From Escherichia hormaechei_A (GTDB lineage Bacteria > Pseudomonadota > Gammaproteobacteria > Enterobacterales > Enterobacteriaceae), in the NCBI GenBank assembly GCA_042434945.1, contig CP170191.1:3658001-3722000 (forward strand): 64,000 nt of DNA, read 5' to 3'. The notes under the pieces are model-generated. The model worked only from the letters and a program-made list of their open reading frames with translations. It ran no database searches and was not told where the DNA came from. Every line of letters starts with the position of its first letter. Position 1 is the first letter of the stretch. Below, piece after piece: positions 36,659 through 45,600 of this stretch. The position numbers and the translations under genes are program-made.

Positions 36659-37678
36659 ATGTCGAAGATAAAAAGCTACGCCGCACCGCAGGCGGGTGCA
36701 GAACTTGAGCTGTACGAGTACGATGCGGGCGAACTAAAAGCGGAAGACGTCGAAGTACAGGTTGATTACTGCGGGATCTGCCACTCAGATCTCTCGATGA
36801 TCGACAATGAATGGGGCTTCTCCAGCTATCCGCTGGTGGCCGGGCACGAAGTCATTGGCCGCGTCGTGGCGCTCGGCAGCGCCGCGCAGGACAAAGGGCT
36901 GAAAGTGGGCCAGCGCGTGGGTATCGGCTGGACGGCACGCAGCTGCGGCCACTGCGACGCCTGTATCAGCGGCAATCAGATCAACTGCCTTGAGGGCGCA
37001 ACGCCGACCATCCTGAACAAGGGCGGTTTCGCCGATAAGCTGCGCGCCGACTGGCAATGGGTTATCCCGCTGCCGGACAGCATTGATATTGAATCCGCAG
37101 GTCCGCTGCTGTGTGGCGGTATCACCGTCTTTAAACCGCTGCTGATGCATCACGTCACCGCCACCAGCCGCGTGGGCGTGATCGGGATTGGCGGTCTGGG
37201 CCATATCGCCATCAAGCTGCTGCACGCGATGGGCTGTGAAGTCACGGCGTTTAGCTCTAACCCGGCGAAAGAGCAGGAAGTGCTGGCGATGGGTGCGGAT
37301 AAAGTGGTAAACAGTCGCGATCCCCAGGCGCTCACCGCTCTGGCAGGCCAGTTTGACCTGATCATCAACACCGTGAACGTCGATCTCGACTGGCAGCCGT
37401 ACTTTGAAGCCCTGGCCTACGGCGGTAACTTCCACACCGTGGGTGCGGTGATGAAGCCGCTGCCGGTTCCGGCGTTTACCCTGATCGGCGGGGATCGCAG
37501 CGTGTCAGGCTCCGCGACCGGTACACCGTACGAGCTGCGCAAGCTGATGAAGTTTGCCGGACGCACAAAAGTGGCACCGACCACCGAACTGTATCCGATG
37601 TCAAAAATCAACGAAGCGATCCAGCACGTGCGCGACGGCAAAGCCCGCTACCGCGTGGTGTTGAAAGCGGATTTCTGA
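36659..37678 (+). CDS. ahr: NADPH-dependent aldehyde reductase Ahr (YjgB)
   Basis: Zinc-dependent medium-chain reductase acting on aldehydes. Start MSKIKSYAAPQAGAELELYE at 36659 gives 339 residues with AGGGGAAATGCG upstream. Catalytic zinc region CGICHSD and GHEVIG; structural zinc cysteines in CGHCDACISGNQINC; Rossmann loop GIGGLGHIA. Diverged from K-12 Ahr (about 90% by memory), like its neighbours up to yhcC. In K-12 it lies beyond the idn genes; here it follows yjgM directly. Confidence 0.95.
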   Translation: MSKIKSYAAPQAGAELELYEYDAGELKAEDVEVQVDYCGICHSDLSMIDNEWGFSSYPLVAGHEVIGRVVALGSAAQDKGLKVGQRVGIGWTARSCGHCDACISGNQINCLEGATPTILNKGGFADKLRADWQWVIPLPDSIDIESAGPLLCGGITVFKPLLMHHVTATSRVGVIGIGGLGHIAIKLLHAMGCEVTAFSSNPAKEQEVLAMGADKVVNSRDPQALTALAGQFDLIINTVNVDLDWQPYFEALAYGGNFHTVGAVMKPLPVPAFTLIGGDRSVSGSATGTPYELRKLMKFAGRTKVAPTTELYPMSKINEAIQHVRDGKARYRVVLKADF

Positions 37679-37770
37679 TGTGAGATTGCCGGGGAATGTG
37701 TGGCCTGATGCCCTCACCCCAACCCTCTCCCACAGGGAGAGGGCGCAAACACTAAAAACGGTAACGGTTG

Positions 37771-39417
37771 TTACCGTTTTGCATCTACCATAGTCTTAAA
37801 CACTTCCGCCACCGCGACCGCCCCCGGATCCATCACCCCGTCCAGATTCTCTTTATTCACGTACGACGAACGCCCCGCGCCAGCTTTCGCCATTTTCGCC
37901 GTTGCTTCAGCCCCTAGCTGCGCGGCCTGCGCTGCCGCCTGAATATTGCCTTTCTGTAACGCCTCCAGCGCCGGTTGCAGGGCATCGATCAGCGTACGAT
38001 CGCCGAGATCTGCACCGCCATACTGCTTCATCTGCGCCAGTCCGCTCAGCAATGCTTCAGGTAGCGGCTGTCCATCGTGAAGCTTTTGTCCTGCCGCCGT
38101 GAAGAAGATCGACATCAACACCCCACTCGATCCGCCCATCACCGTTGCCAGCCGCTCCCCCACCAGCAGGAGTAATGTCGGCACGTCGTTAAGGGGCAGG
38201 TTGTTCTCCTCAAGTCGCTGCGCAATATCCCGCGCCCCTTGCGCAAAGGTGGAGCCCGTATCGCCATCGCCTACTTTGGCATCCAGCGCGTTAAGGCGAT
38301 TTTCCAGCTGGATCAATGTTTTCGTTACCGAGGCGACGGCCTCGCTCACCTGCGGATTGTCCGACGGGGTATATTCCACGCGATCATGAAGGGCGCTATG
38401 GGGGACGGTACGCAGGGGCGCGAACGCGACGGGCTTCTGCCAGCCCAGCGTCTCGACCTCGGCGTGAATCGCCTTCTCGAAGAAATCGTTGAGCTTTAAC
38501 AGCGTTAGCGAAAAGCCTTTCATATCCAGCGCACTCACCAGCGGCGCCGGGCCAATCAGATACGCAATGTTCTCTTTCAACGCCGAATGCGCCAGCTCTT
38601 TGGTGAGCAGAGCCATCTCCAGCGCTGACACGCCGCCGAGGTTGTTGATCAGCACCGCAAAGCGCCCGTCACCCGCCTGGGCTTTTAGCGGCGTCACCAG
38701 CGTATCGATAATCGCCCTGCTGTTCTGCGTATCCACCACCGATGCCCCCGGCTCGCCGTGAATCCCCAGCCCCAGCTCCACGTGGCCTTGCCTGATGCGT
38801 CCTTCTTCATCATCGCTACCCGGCAGGTTACAGGTTTGCATCGCAACCCCCAGGCTCCAGAGGTTATCGCAGGCCTGTTGTGCAATATCCCGCACGTCGT
38901 TTAGCGATTTCCCCTGTTCTGCCGCATATCCCGCAATCTTATGCACCAGCGCCGTTCCCGCGATACCACGCGGCTGCTTGTTATCCGGTAGGGCGATATC
39001 ATCCGCCACGATAACCATCTCGACCTTCAGGCCGTAGCGTTTGGCTTTTTCCGCCGCCAGGCCAAAGTTAAGCCGGTCACCGGTGTAGTTTTTCACAATC
39101 AGCAGGCAGCCACGATCGCCCGTCACCGCCACAATGGCATTGAGGACCGCATCCACGCTTGGGGAAGCGAACAGATCGCCACACACCGCTGCGGTAAGCA
39201 TGCCTTTACCGACGAACCCGGCATGTGCCGGTTCATGGCCGGAGCCGCCACCGGAGATCACCGCCACGCGGCTTTTATCCCAGTCGCCGCGAGCCACCAC
39301 GCGGATGGCCGGATCGATATCCAGTTTGACGAGATTACCGTGCGGCGCGGAGAGAAGTATGCCTTCAATGGCATCGTTGACAAGCTGTTTGCGGTCGTTA
39401 AAAAAGAATCTGGACAT
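37771..39417 (-). CDS. ATP-dependent dihydroxyacetone kinase (DhaK-DhaL fusion)
   Basis: Single-chain Dha kinase of the Citrobacter freundii type, phosphorylating dihydroxyacetone or related trioses (glyceraldehyde) with ATP. 548 residues: N-terminal DhaK domain with SGGGSGHEPAHAGF and the substrate-binding histidine in GIHGEPGASV (about residue 218), then a C-terminal DhaL ATP-binding domain with NALDAKVGDGDTGSTFA and VMGGSSGVLMS. K-12 has only the PTS-dependent DhaKLM system, so this gene is accessory. It occupies the place where K-12 carries the idn (idonate) genes between ahr and yjgR. No regulator is adjacent; it stands alone on the minus strand. Confidence 0.93.
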   Translation of the reverse strand: MSRFFFNDRKQLVNDAIEGILLSAPHGNLVKLDIDPAIRVVARGDWDKSRVAVISGGGSGHEPAHAGFVGKGMLTAAVCGDLFASPSVDAVLNAIVAVTGDRGCLLIVKNYTGDRLNFGLAAEKAKRYGLKVEMVIVADDIALPDNKQPRGIAGTALVHKIAGYAAEQGKSLNDVRDIAQQACDNLWSLGVAMQTCNLPGSDDEEGRIRQGHVELGLGIHGEPGASVVDTQNSRAIIDTLVTPLKAQAGDGRFAVLINNLGGVSALEMALLTKELAHSALKENIAYLIGPAPLVSALDMKGFSLTLLKLNDFFEKAIHAEVETLGWQKPVAFAPLRTVPHSALHDRVEYTPSDNPQVSEAVASVTKTLIQLENRLNALDAKVGDGDTGSTFAQGARDIAQRLEENNLPLNDVPTLLLLVGERLATVMGGSSGVLMSIFFTAAGQKLHDGQPLPEALLSGLAQMKQYGGADLGDRTLIDALQPALEALQKGNIQAAAQAAQLGAEATAKMAKAGAGRSSYVNKENLDGVMDPGAVAVAEVFKTMVDAKR

Positions 39418-39554
39418 AGTTTCCCAAAATTTTGTTTACCGTATGCAAAAGCATAGTCCGCACTGGATAATGCGCCGCAAAGTGAGGAATTTACGCAGAC
39501 ATTTTGCCGTCAGGTTGCCTATACTCCACCCAGGACTACGAGAGGACGTGCATC

Positions 39555-41057
39555 ATGAGTACACCATTGTTAATCGCCAGGACGCTGGAAAAAGAGCTGT
39601 TTTTACTGCCCGCGATGGCGAACCGTCATGGCCTGATCACCGGCGCGACCGGGACGGGAAAAACCGTCACCCTGCAAAAGCTGGCTGAGTCGTTGTCAGA
39701 GACTGGCGTGCCGGTTTTTATGGCTGACGTGAAGGGCGATTTAACCGGGGTGGCTCAGGAAGGTGCAGCGTCAGAAAAACTCCTCGAGCGCCTGAAAAAT
39801 ATCGGCATCACCGACTGGACGCCGCACGGTAATCCGGTGGTGGCCTGGGATATCTTCGGCGAAAAAGGCCATCCGGTGCGCGCCACCGTCTCCGACCTCG
39901 GCCCGCTGCTGCTGGCCCGTCTGCTTAACCTCAACGACGTGCAGTCCGGGGTACTGAACATTATCTTCCGTATCGCCGACGATCAGGGGCTACTGCTGCT
40001 CGACTTCAAAGATCTGCGCGCCATCACCCAGTACATTGGCGATAACGCCAAATCCTTCCAGAACCAGTACGGCAATATCAGCAGCGCCTCGGTGGGCGCC
40101 ATTCAGCGTGGGCTCCTGACGCTGGAGCAACAGGGTGCCGAACACTTCTTCGGCGAGCCAATGCTGGATATCAAAGACTGGATGCGTACCGACAGCAGCG
40201 GCAAAGGCATCATCAACATTCTGAGCGCAGAGAAGCTCTATCAGATGCCGAAGCTTTACGCCGCCAGCCTGCTGTGGATGCTCTCTGAACTGTACGAACA
40301 ACTGCCGGAAGCAGGCGATCTGGAAAAACCCAAACTGGTGTTCTTCTTTGACGAAGCGCATCTGTTGTTTAACGACGCGCCGCAGGTGCTGCTGGATAAA
40401 ATTGAACAGGTTATCCGCCTGATCCGCTCCAAAGGCGTCGGGGTCTGGTTTGTGTCGCAAAACCCGTCGGATATTCCGGACAACGTACTGGGGCAGTTGG
40501 GTAACCGCGTGCAGCACGCCCTGCGCGCCTTTACGCCGAAAGATCAGAAAGCGGTGAAAGCCGCGGCGCAAACCATGCGCGCCAATCCGGCCTTTGATAC
40601 CGAAACCGCCATTCAGGCGCTGGGTACCGGTGAAGCGCTGATTTCGTTCCTCGATGCAAAAGGCAGCCCGACAGTTGTCGAGCGTGCGATGGTGATTGCG
40701 CCCTGCTCGCGCATGGGGCCGGTAACGGACGATGAACGCAACGCCCTGATTAATCACTCCCCGGTGTACGGGAAATATGAAGACGAGGTGGATCGCGAAT
40801 CCGCGTTCGAGATGCTGCAAAAAGGGGTGCAGGCGACTGCCGAATCGCAGGATGCCCCTGCCGCAAAAGGGCAATCTGTTGCCGTGGACGACGGCATTCT
40901 CGGCGGGCTGAAAGATATTCTGTTCGGCAGCACCGGGCCACGCGGCGGCAAACGCGATGGCGTGGTTCAGACCATGGCAAAAAGTGCGACGCGTCAGATT
41001 ACCAACCAGATAGTACGCGGCATGCTGGGAAGTCTGCTAGGCGGCCGTCGCCGGTAG
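39555..41057 (+). CDS. yjgR: HerA-like P-loop ATPase YjgR (DUF853)
   Basis: Uncharacterised ATPase of the HerA/FtsK superfamily. Start MSTPLLIARTLEKELFLLPA at 39555 gives 500 residues, the K-12 length; the 17 extra codons of the open frame have no support. Walker A GATGTGKTV (about 29-37), Walker B LVFFFDEAHLLF, conserved SQNPSDIPDNVLGQLGNR. Ends GSLLGGRRR. Its last 21 bases overlap the end of yhcC on the other strand, a joint not present in K-12. Moderately diverged from K-12. Confidence 0.94.
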   Translation: MSTPLLIARTLEKELFLLPAMANRHGLITGATGTGKTVTLQKLAESLSETGVPVFMADVKGDLTGVAQEGAASEKLLERLKNIGITDWTPHGNPVVAWDIFGEKGHPVRATVSDLGPLLLARLLNLNDVQSGVLNIIFRIADDQGLLLLDFKDLRAITQYIGDNAKSFQNQYGNISSASVGAIQRGLLTLEQQGAEHFFGEPMLDIKDWMRTDSSGKGIINILSAEKLYQMPKLYAASLLWMLSELYEQLPEAGDLEKPKLVFFFDEAHLLFNDAPQVLLDKIEQVIRLIRSKGVGVWFVSQNPSDIPDNVLGQLGNRVQHALRAFTPKDQKAVKAAAQTMRANPAFDTETAIQALGTGEALISFLDAKGSPTVVERAMVIAPCSRMGPVTDDERNALINHSPVYGKYEDEVDRESAFEMLQKGVQATAESQDAPAAKGQSVAVDDGILGGLKDILFGSTGPRGGKRDGVVQTMAKSATRQITNQIVRGMLGSLLGGRRR

Positions 41058-41977
41058 CGGGGGAACCCACGGGCGGCCAAGCGCCGACCCCTGTACGCCG
41101 TTCTCCTGTAGATAGCGGTCGATTTCCAGCATCCCCGTCCAGCGGTTCTCACACCAGAGCGGTGCCAGAAGCGTTGGGCGGCGGGCGCTGGCCGAGATGC
41201 GGTGGTAAACAATCTCCGGAGGCGTGTGGCGAATCATCTCCCCCGCCGTCACCGTATAGTCGTCGAGTTCGATACCACTTAACCGCCCCGCTTCCCATGC
41301 TTTCGCCATTATGCTGCCCTTCACGATATGCAGCGGATGCAGCTTAATGCCATCCACGCCGGTCTCGACGACTTTTTCCAGCGTTTCCAGCCCGTGCTGC
41401 TGCCCTTCTCCTGGCAAGCCGACAATCAGATGCGAGCAGACTTTTAATCCACGCTCACGGGCGAGACGCGTGGTGCGCTGGTAGCAGGCGAAATCATGCC
41501 CGCGATTGATACGGTGCAGGGTTTTGTCATGCGCGGTCTGCAAGCCCAGCTCCAGCCAGATCTCGTAGCCCTTCTCTTTGTACTCACTAAGTAAATCCAG
41601 CACGGCCTCCGGCACGCAGTCCGGACGCGTCCCCACGCACAGCCCGACAATGTTCGCTTGAGCAACCGCCTGCTGATACATCGAGCGCAGCACCTGCACC
41701 TCAGCCCACGTGCTGGTGTAGGCCTGGAAATAGGCCAGATACTGCTTCGCGCGATTCACCAGACTCGCCTGATGGGCGAGCTGTTCAGCGATAGATTTAT
41801 GCTGCTGGGCCTCGTCAGCAAACGAGGCCACGTTACAGAAAGTGCAGCCACCACGCCCGATGGTGCCATCGCGATTCGGGCAGCTAAAACCGCCGTGCAG
41901 CGTCAGCTTATGCACCTTTTGCCCATAACGACGGGTGAGATCACCACCAAACATATTGACTAATTTTGTAACTGCAT
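41037..41977 (-). pseudogene. yhcC: Radical-SAM protein YhcC, frameshifted at codon 5 and with a rewritten C-terminus
   Basis: Radical-SAM family (TIGR01212/Elp3-like) of uncertain function. The cluster-binding CPNRDGTIGRGGCTFC motif is intact. The expected start at 41977 reads Met-Gln-Leu-Gln and then hits TAG; one nucleotide is missing in an A run, after which Lys-Leu-Val-Asn-Met-Phe-Gly-Gly continues in the next frame. Only an internal ATG at 41954, with no clear ribosome binding site, would give a 305-residue protein. At the other end the usual finish LGRPWxPP(TE) is replaced by LPATAA, read from the antisense of the yjgR end. The gene is diverged from K-12. Could still be expressed from the internal ATG, so inactivation is likely but not certain. 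Confidence 0.75.
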
Positions 41978-42642
41978 AATCTGATAGACCGTCCCGAAGA
42001 AAGGGGACAAGCCTGCCATTTTTAGCCTCTGTCGGCGATGACCTGGATCAATCGCCCTGGACGGCCTTTATCTGTTTGAATAAATAATCACGATTACCGA
42101 GATTTCATTCACCCTGTACGTAATTACTTTTCCTTATGTTCTGATGGTTTTTTTCATTTATAGCGCCAGGACTGAAAAACAGTGATTTTATGCGGGTTTG
42201 AATGCAACACCAGATTAATATTCTGCTATAAATCTGCATTTCAGCACGCTGCATCGATAATACCGCTTTCATATAGTGAGTCAGATCACACTCCCCTGCA
42301 CCTCCCCGGTGCTTTAAGTGGTTGTGAAAATAGTTAAATACATATTAAAAACAAAAAGATAACTACGCTATAGCACATTTCTGTACCAATAAGCTTGCTA
42401 TTTGACCTGTATCAGCTTTCCCGATAAGTTGGAAATCCGCTGGAAGCTTTCTGGATGAGCAGCCTGCTCATCATATTTATGCAGTAATTGAGATCCCCCT
42501 ATTAACCGATGCGAAAAGGACAACAAGGGGGCGAATGCGAGGCGCGCGTATGACACGCAAACCCCGTCGCCACGCTCTTTCTGTGCCCGTGCGCAGCGGT
42601 TCGGAAGTGGGGTTCCCGCAGAGCCTGGGGGAGGTTCACGAT
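41978..42642 (+). promoter_or_regulatory. Upstream region of gltBD (665 bp without a gene)
   Basis: AT-rich non-coding stretch between yhcC and gltB. In E. coli the gltBDF promoter is activated by Lrp at several distant sites with IHF help, so a long AT-rich upstream region is expected. I see many A/T tracts (e.g. 42325-42375) but cannot assign individual operators. A strong ribosome binding site GGGGGAGG lies at 42627-42634 before the gltB ATG. Confidence 0.6.
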
Positions 42643-45600
42643 ATGTTGTACGATAAATCCCTTGAGAGGGATAACTGTGGTTTCGGCCTGATCGCCCACA
42701 TAGAAGGCGAACCTAGCCACAAGGTAGTGCGTACTGCAATACACGCACTGGCCCGCATGCAGCACCGTGGCGCGATTCTCGCCGATGGTAAAACCGGTGA
42801 CGGTTGCGGCTTGCTGTTACAAAAACCGGATCGCTTTTTTCGCATCGTTGCGCAGGAGCGCGGCTGGCGTTTAGCGAAAAACTACGCCGTCGGGATGCTA
42901 TTCCTGAATAAAGATCCTGAACTCGCCGCTGCCGCACGCCGCATCGTTGAAGAAGAGCTGCAACGCGAAACCTTGTCGATTGTGGGCTGGCGTGATGTCC
43001 CCACTAACGAAGGCGTGCTGGGTGAAATCGCCCTCTCCTCTCTGCCACGCATTGAGCAAATTTTTGTGAACGCCCCGGCAGGCTGGCGTCCACGCGATAT
43101 AGAGCGCCGTCTGTTTATCGCCCGCCGCCGCATTGAAAAGCGTCTCGAAGCCGACAAAGACTTCTACGTCTGTAGCCTGTCGAATCTGGTGAACATCTAT
43201 AAAGGTCTGTGTATGCCGGCGGATCTGCCGCGCTTTTATCTGGATCTTGCGGACCTGCGTCTGGAATCGGCCATTTGCCTGTTCCACCAGCGCTTCTCCA
43301 CTAACACCGTACCGCGCTGGCCGCTGGCGCAACCGTTCCGCTATCTGGCGCATAACGGTGAAATCAACACCATCACCGGTAACCGCCAATGGGCGCGTGC
43401 GCGTACCTATAAATTCCAGACGCCGCTTATCCCTGATCTGCACGACGCCGCACCGTTCGTCAACGAAACCGGCTCTGACTCCAGTTCCATGGATAACATG
43501 CTGGAACTGCTGCTGGCAGGCGGGATGGATATCATCCGCGCCATGCGTCTATTAGTACCCCCCGCCTGGCAGAACAACCCGGATATGGACCCGGAACTGC
43601 GTGCCTTCTTTGACTTTAACTCCATGCATATGGAGCCGTGGGATGGCCCGGCGGGCATCGTGATGTCCGACGGTCGTTTTGCCGCCTGTAACCTCGACCG
43701 TAACGGTCTGCGTCCGGCGCGCTACGTCATCACCAAAGATAAGCTCATCACCTGCGCCTCTGAAGTCGGTATCTGGGATTACCAGCCTGACGAAGTGGTC
43801 GAAAAAGGCCGCGTCGGGCCAGGCGAACTGATGGTTATCGACACCCGCAGTGGGCGTATTCTGCACTCGGCAGAAACCGATGACGATCTGAAAAGCCGCC
43901 ATCCATATAAAGAGTGGATGGAGAAAAACGTCCGCCGACTGGTACCGTTTGAAGATCTGCCCGATGAAGAAGTGGGTAGCCGCGAACTGGACGACGACAC
44001 GCTTGCCAGCTACCAGAAACAGTTTAACTACAGCGCGGAAGAGCTGGACTCCGTAATTCGCGTACTGGGCGAAAACGGTCAGGAAGCGGTCGGTTCGATG
44101 GGCGATGATACCCCATTCGCCGTGCTTTCCAGTCAGCCGCGCATTATTTACGACTACTTCCGCCAGCAGTTTGCCCAGGTGACTAACCCGCCAATCGACC
44201 CGCTGCGTGAAGCGCATGTTATGTCGCTCGCCACCAGTATCGGTCGTGAAATGAACGTCTTTTGCGAAGCAGAGGGCCAGGCGCACCGTTTAAGCTTTAA
44301 ATCGCCGATTCTGCTCTACTCCGATTTCAAACAGCTCACGACGATGAAAGAGGAGCACTACCGCGCAGATACGCTGGATATCACCTTTGACGTCACTAAA
44401 ACCACGCTCGAAGCGACAGTCAAAGAGCTGTGCGACAAAGCCGAAAAAATGGTACGTAGCGGCACCGTGCTGCTGGTGCTCTCCGACCGGAATATCGCTA
44501 AAGATCGCCTGCCGGTTCCAGCCCCGATGGCGGTTGGCGCGATCCAGACCCGTCTGGTCGATCAAAGCCTGCGTTGCGATGCCAACATCATCGTCGAAAC
44601 CGCCAGCGCCCGCGATCCGCACCACTTCGCCGTGTTGCTGGGCTTCGGCGCGACGGCTATTTATCCATACCTTGCCTATGAAACGCTGGGCCGCCTGGTA
44701 GACACCCATGCGATTGCCAAAGATTATCGTACCGTGATGCTCAACTACCGTAACGGCATCAACAAAGGCTTGTACAAAATCATGTCCAAAATGGGCATCT
44801 CCACCATCGCCTCTTACCGCTGCTCGAAACTGTTTGAAGCGGTCGGTCTACACGATGATGTAGTGGGCCTGTGCTTCCAGGGGGCGGTCAGCCGCATTGG
44901 TGGGGCAAGCTTTGAAGACTTCCAGCAGGATCTGCTGAATCTGTCGAAACGTGCCTGGCTGGCGCGTAAGCCCATCAGCCAGGGCGGCCTGCTGAAATAC
45001 GTCCACGGCGGCGAATACCACGCCTACAACCCGGACGTGGTGCGCACGCTGCAACAAGCGGTACAAAGCGGCGAGTACAGCGACTATCAGGAATACGCGA
45101 AGCTGGTTAATGAGCGTCCGGCAACCACGCTGCGCGATCTGCTGGCAATTACGCCGGGTGAAAACGCGGTCAACATTGCTGATGTTGAACCGGCAAGCGA
45201 ACTGTTTAAACGCTTTGATACCGCCGCGATGTCTATCGGCGCGTTAAGCCCGGAAGCCCACGAGGCGCTGGCGGAAGCGATGAACAGCATCGGCGGTAAT
45301 TCGAACTCCGGTGAAGGCGGCGAAGACCCGGCGCGCTACGGCACCAACAAAGTGTCGCGCATCAAGCAGGTGGCTTCCGGTCGCTTTGGGGTTACTCCGG
45401 CGTATCTGGTCAATGCCGACGTCATTCAGATTAAAGTCGCCCAGGGCGCGAAGCCAGGCGAAGGCGGTCAGTTGCCGGGTGATAAAGTCACGCCTTACAT
45501 CGCCAAACTGCGCTATTCGGTGCCCGGAGTGACGCTGATCTCCCCGCCGCCGCACCACGATATCTACTCTATCGAGGACTTAGCGCAGCTCATTTTCGAC

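Noticed and set aside
39990..40874. 294-codon open frame antisense to yjgR
   Set aside because: Mirror frame of a conserved ATPase gene; Phe/Arg/His-rich with no family features.
43552..44286. 244-codon frame antisense to gltB
   Set aside because: Lies wholly within gltB, with no start signal and no motif.
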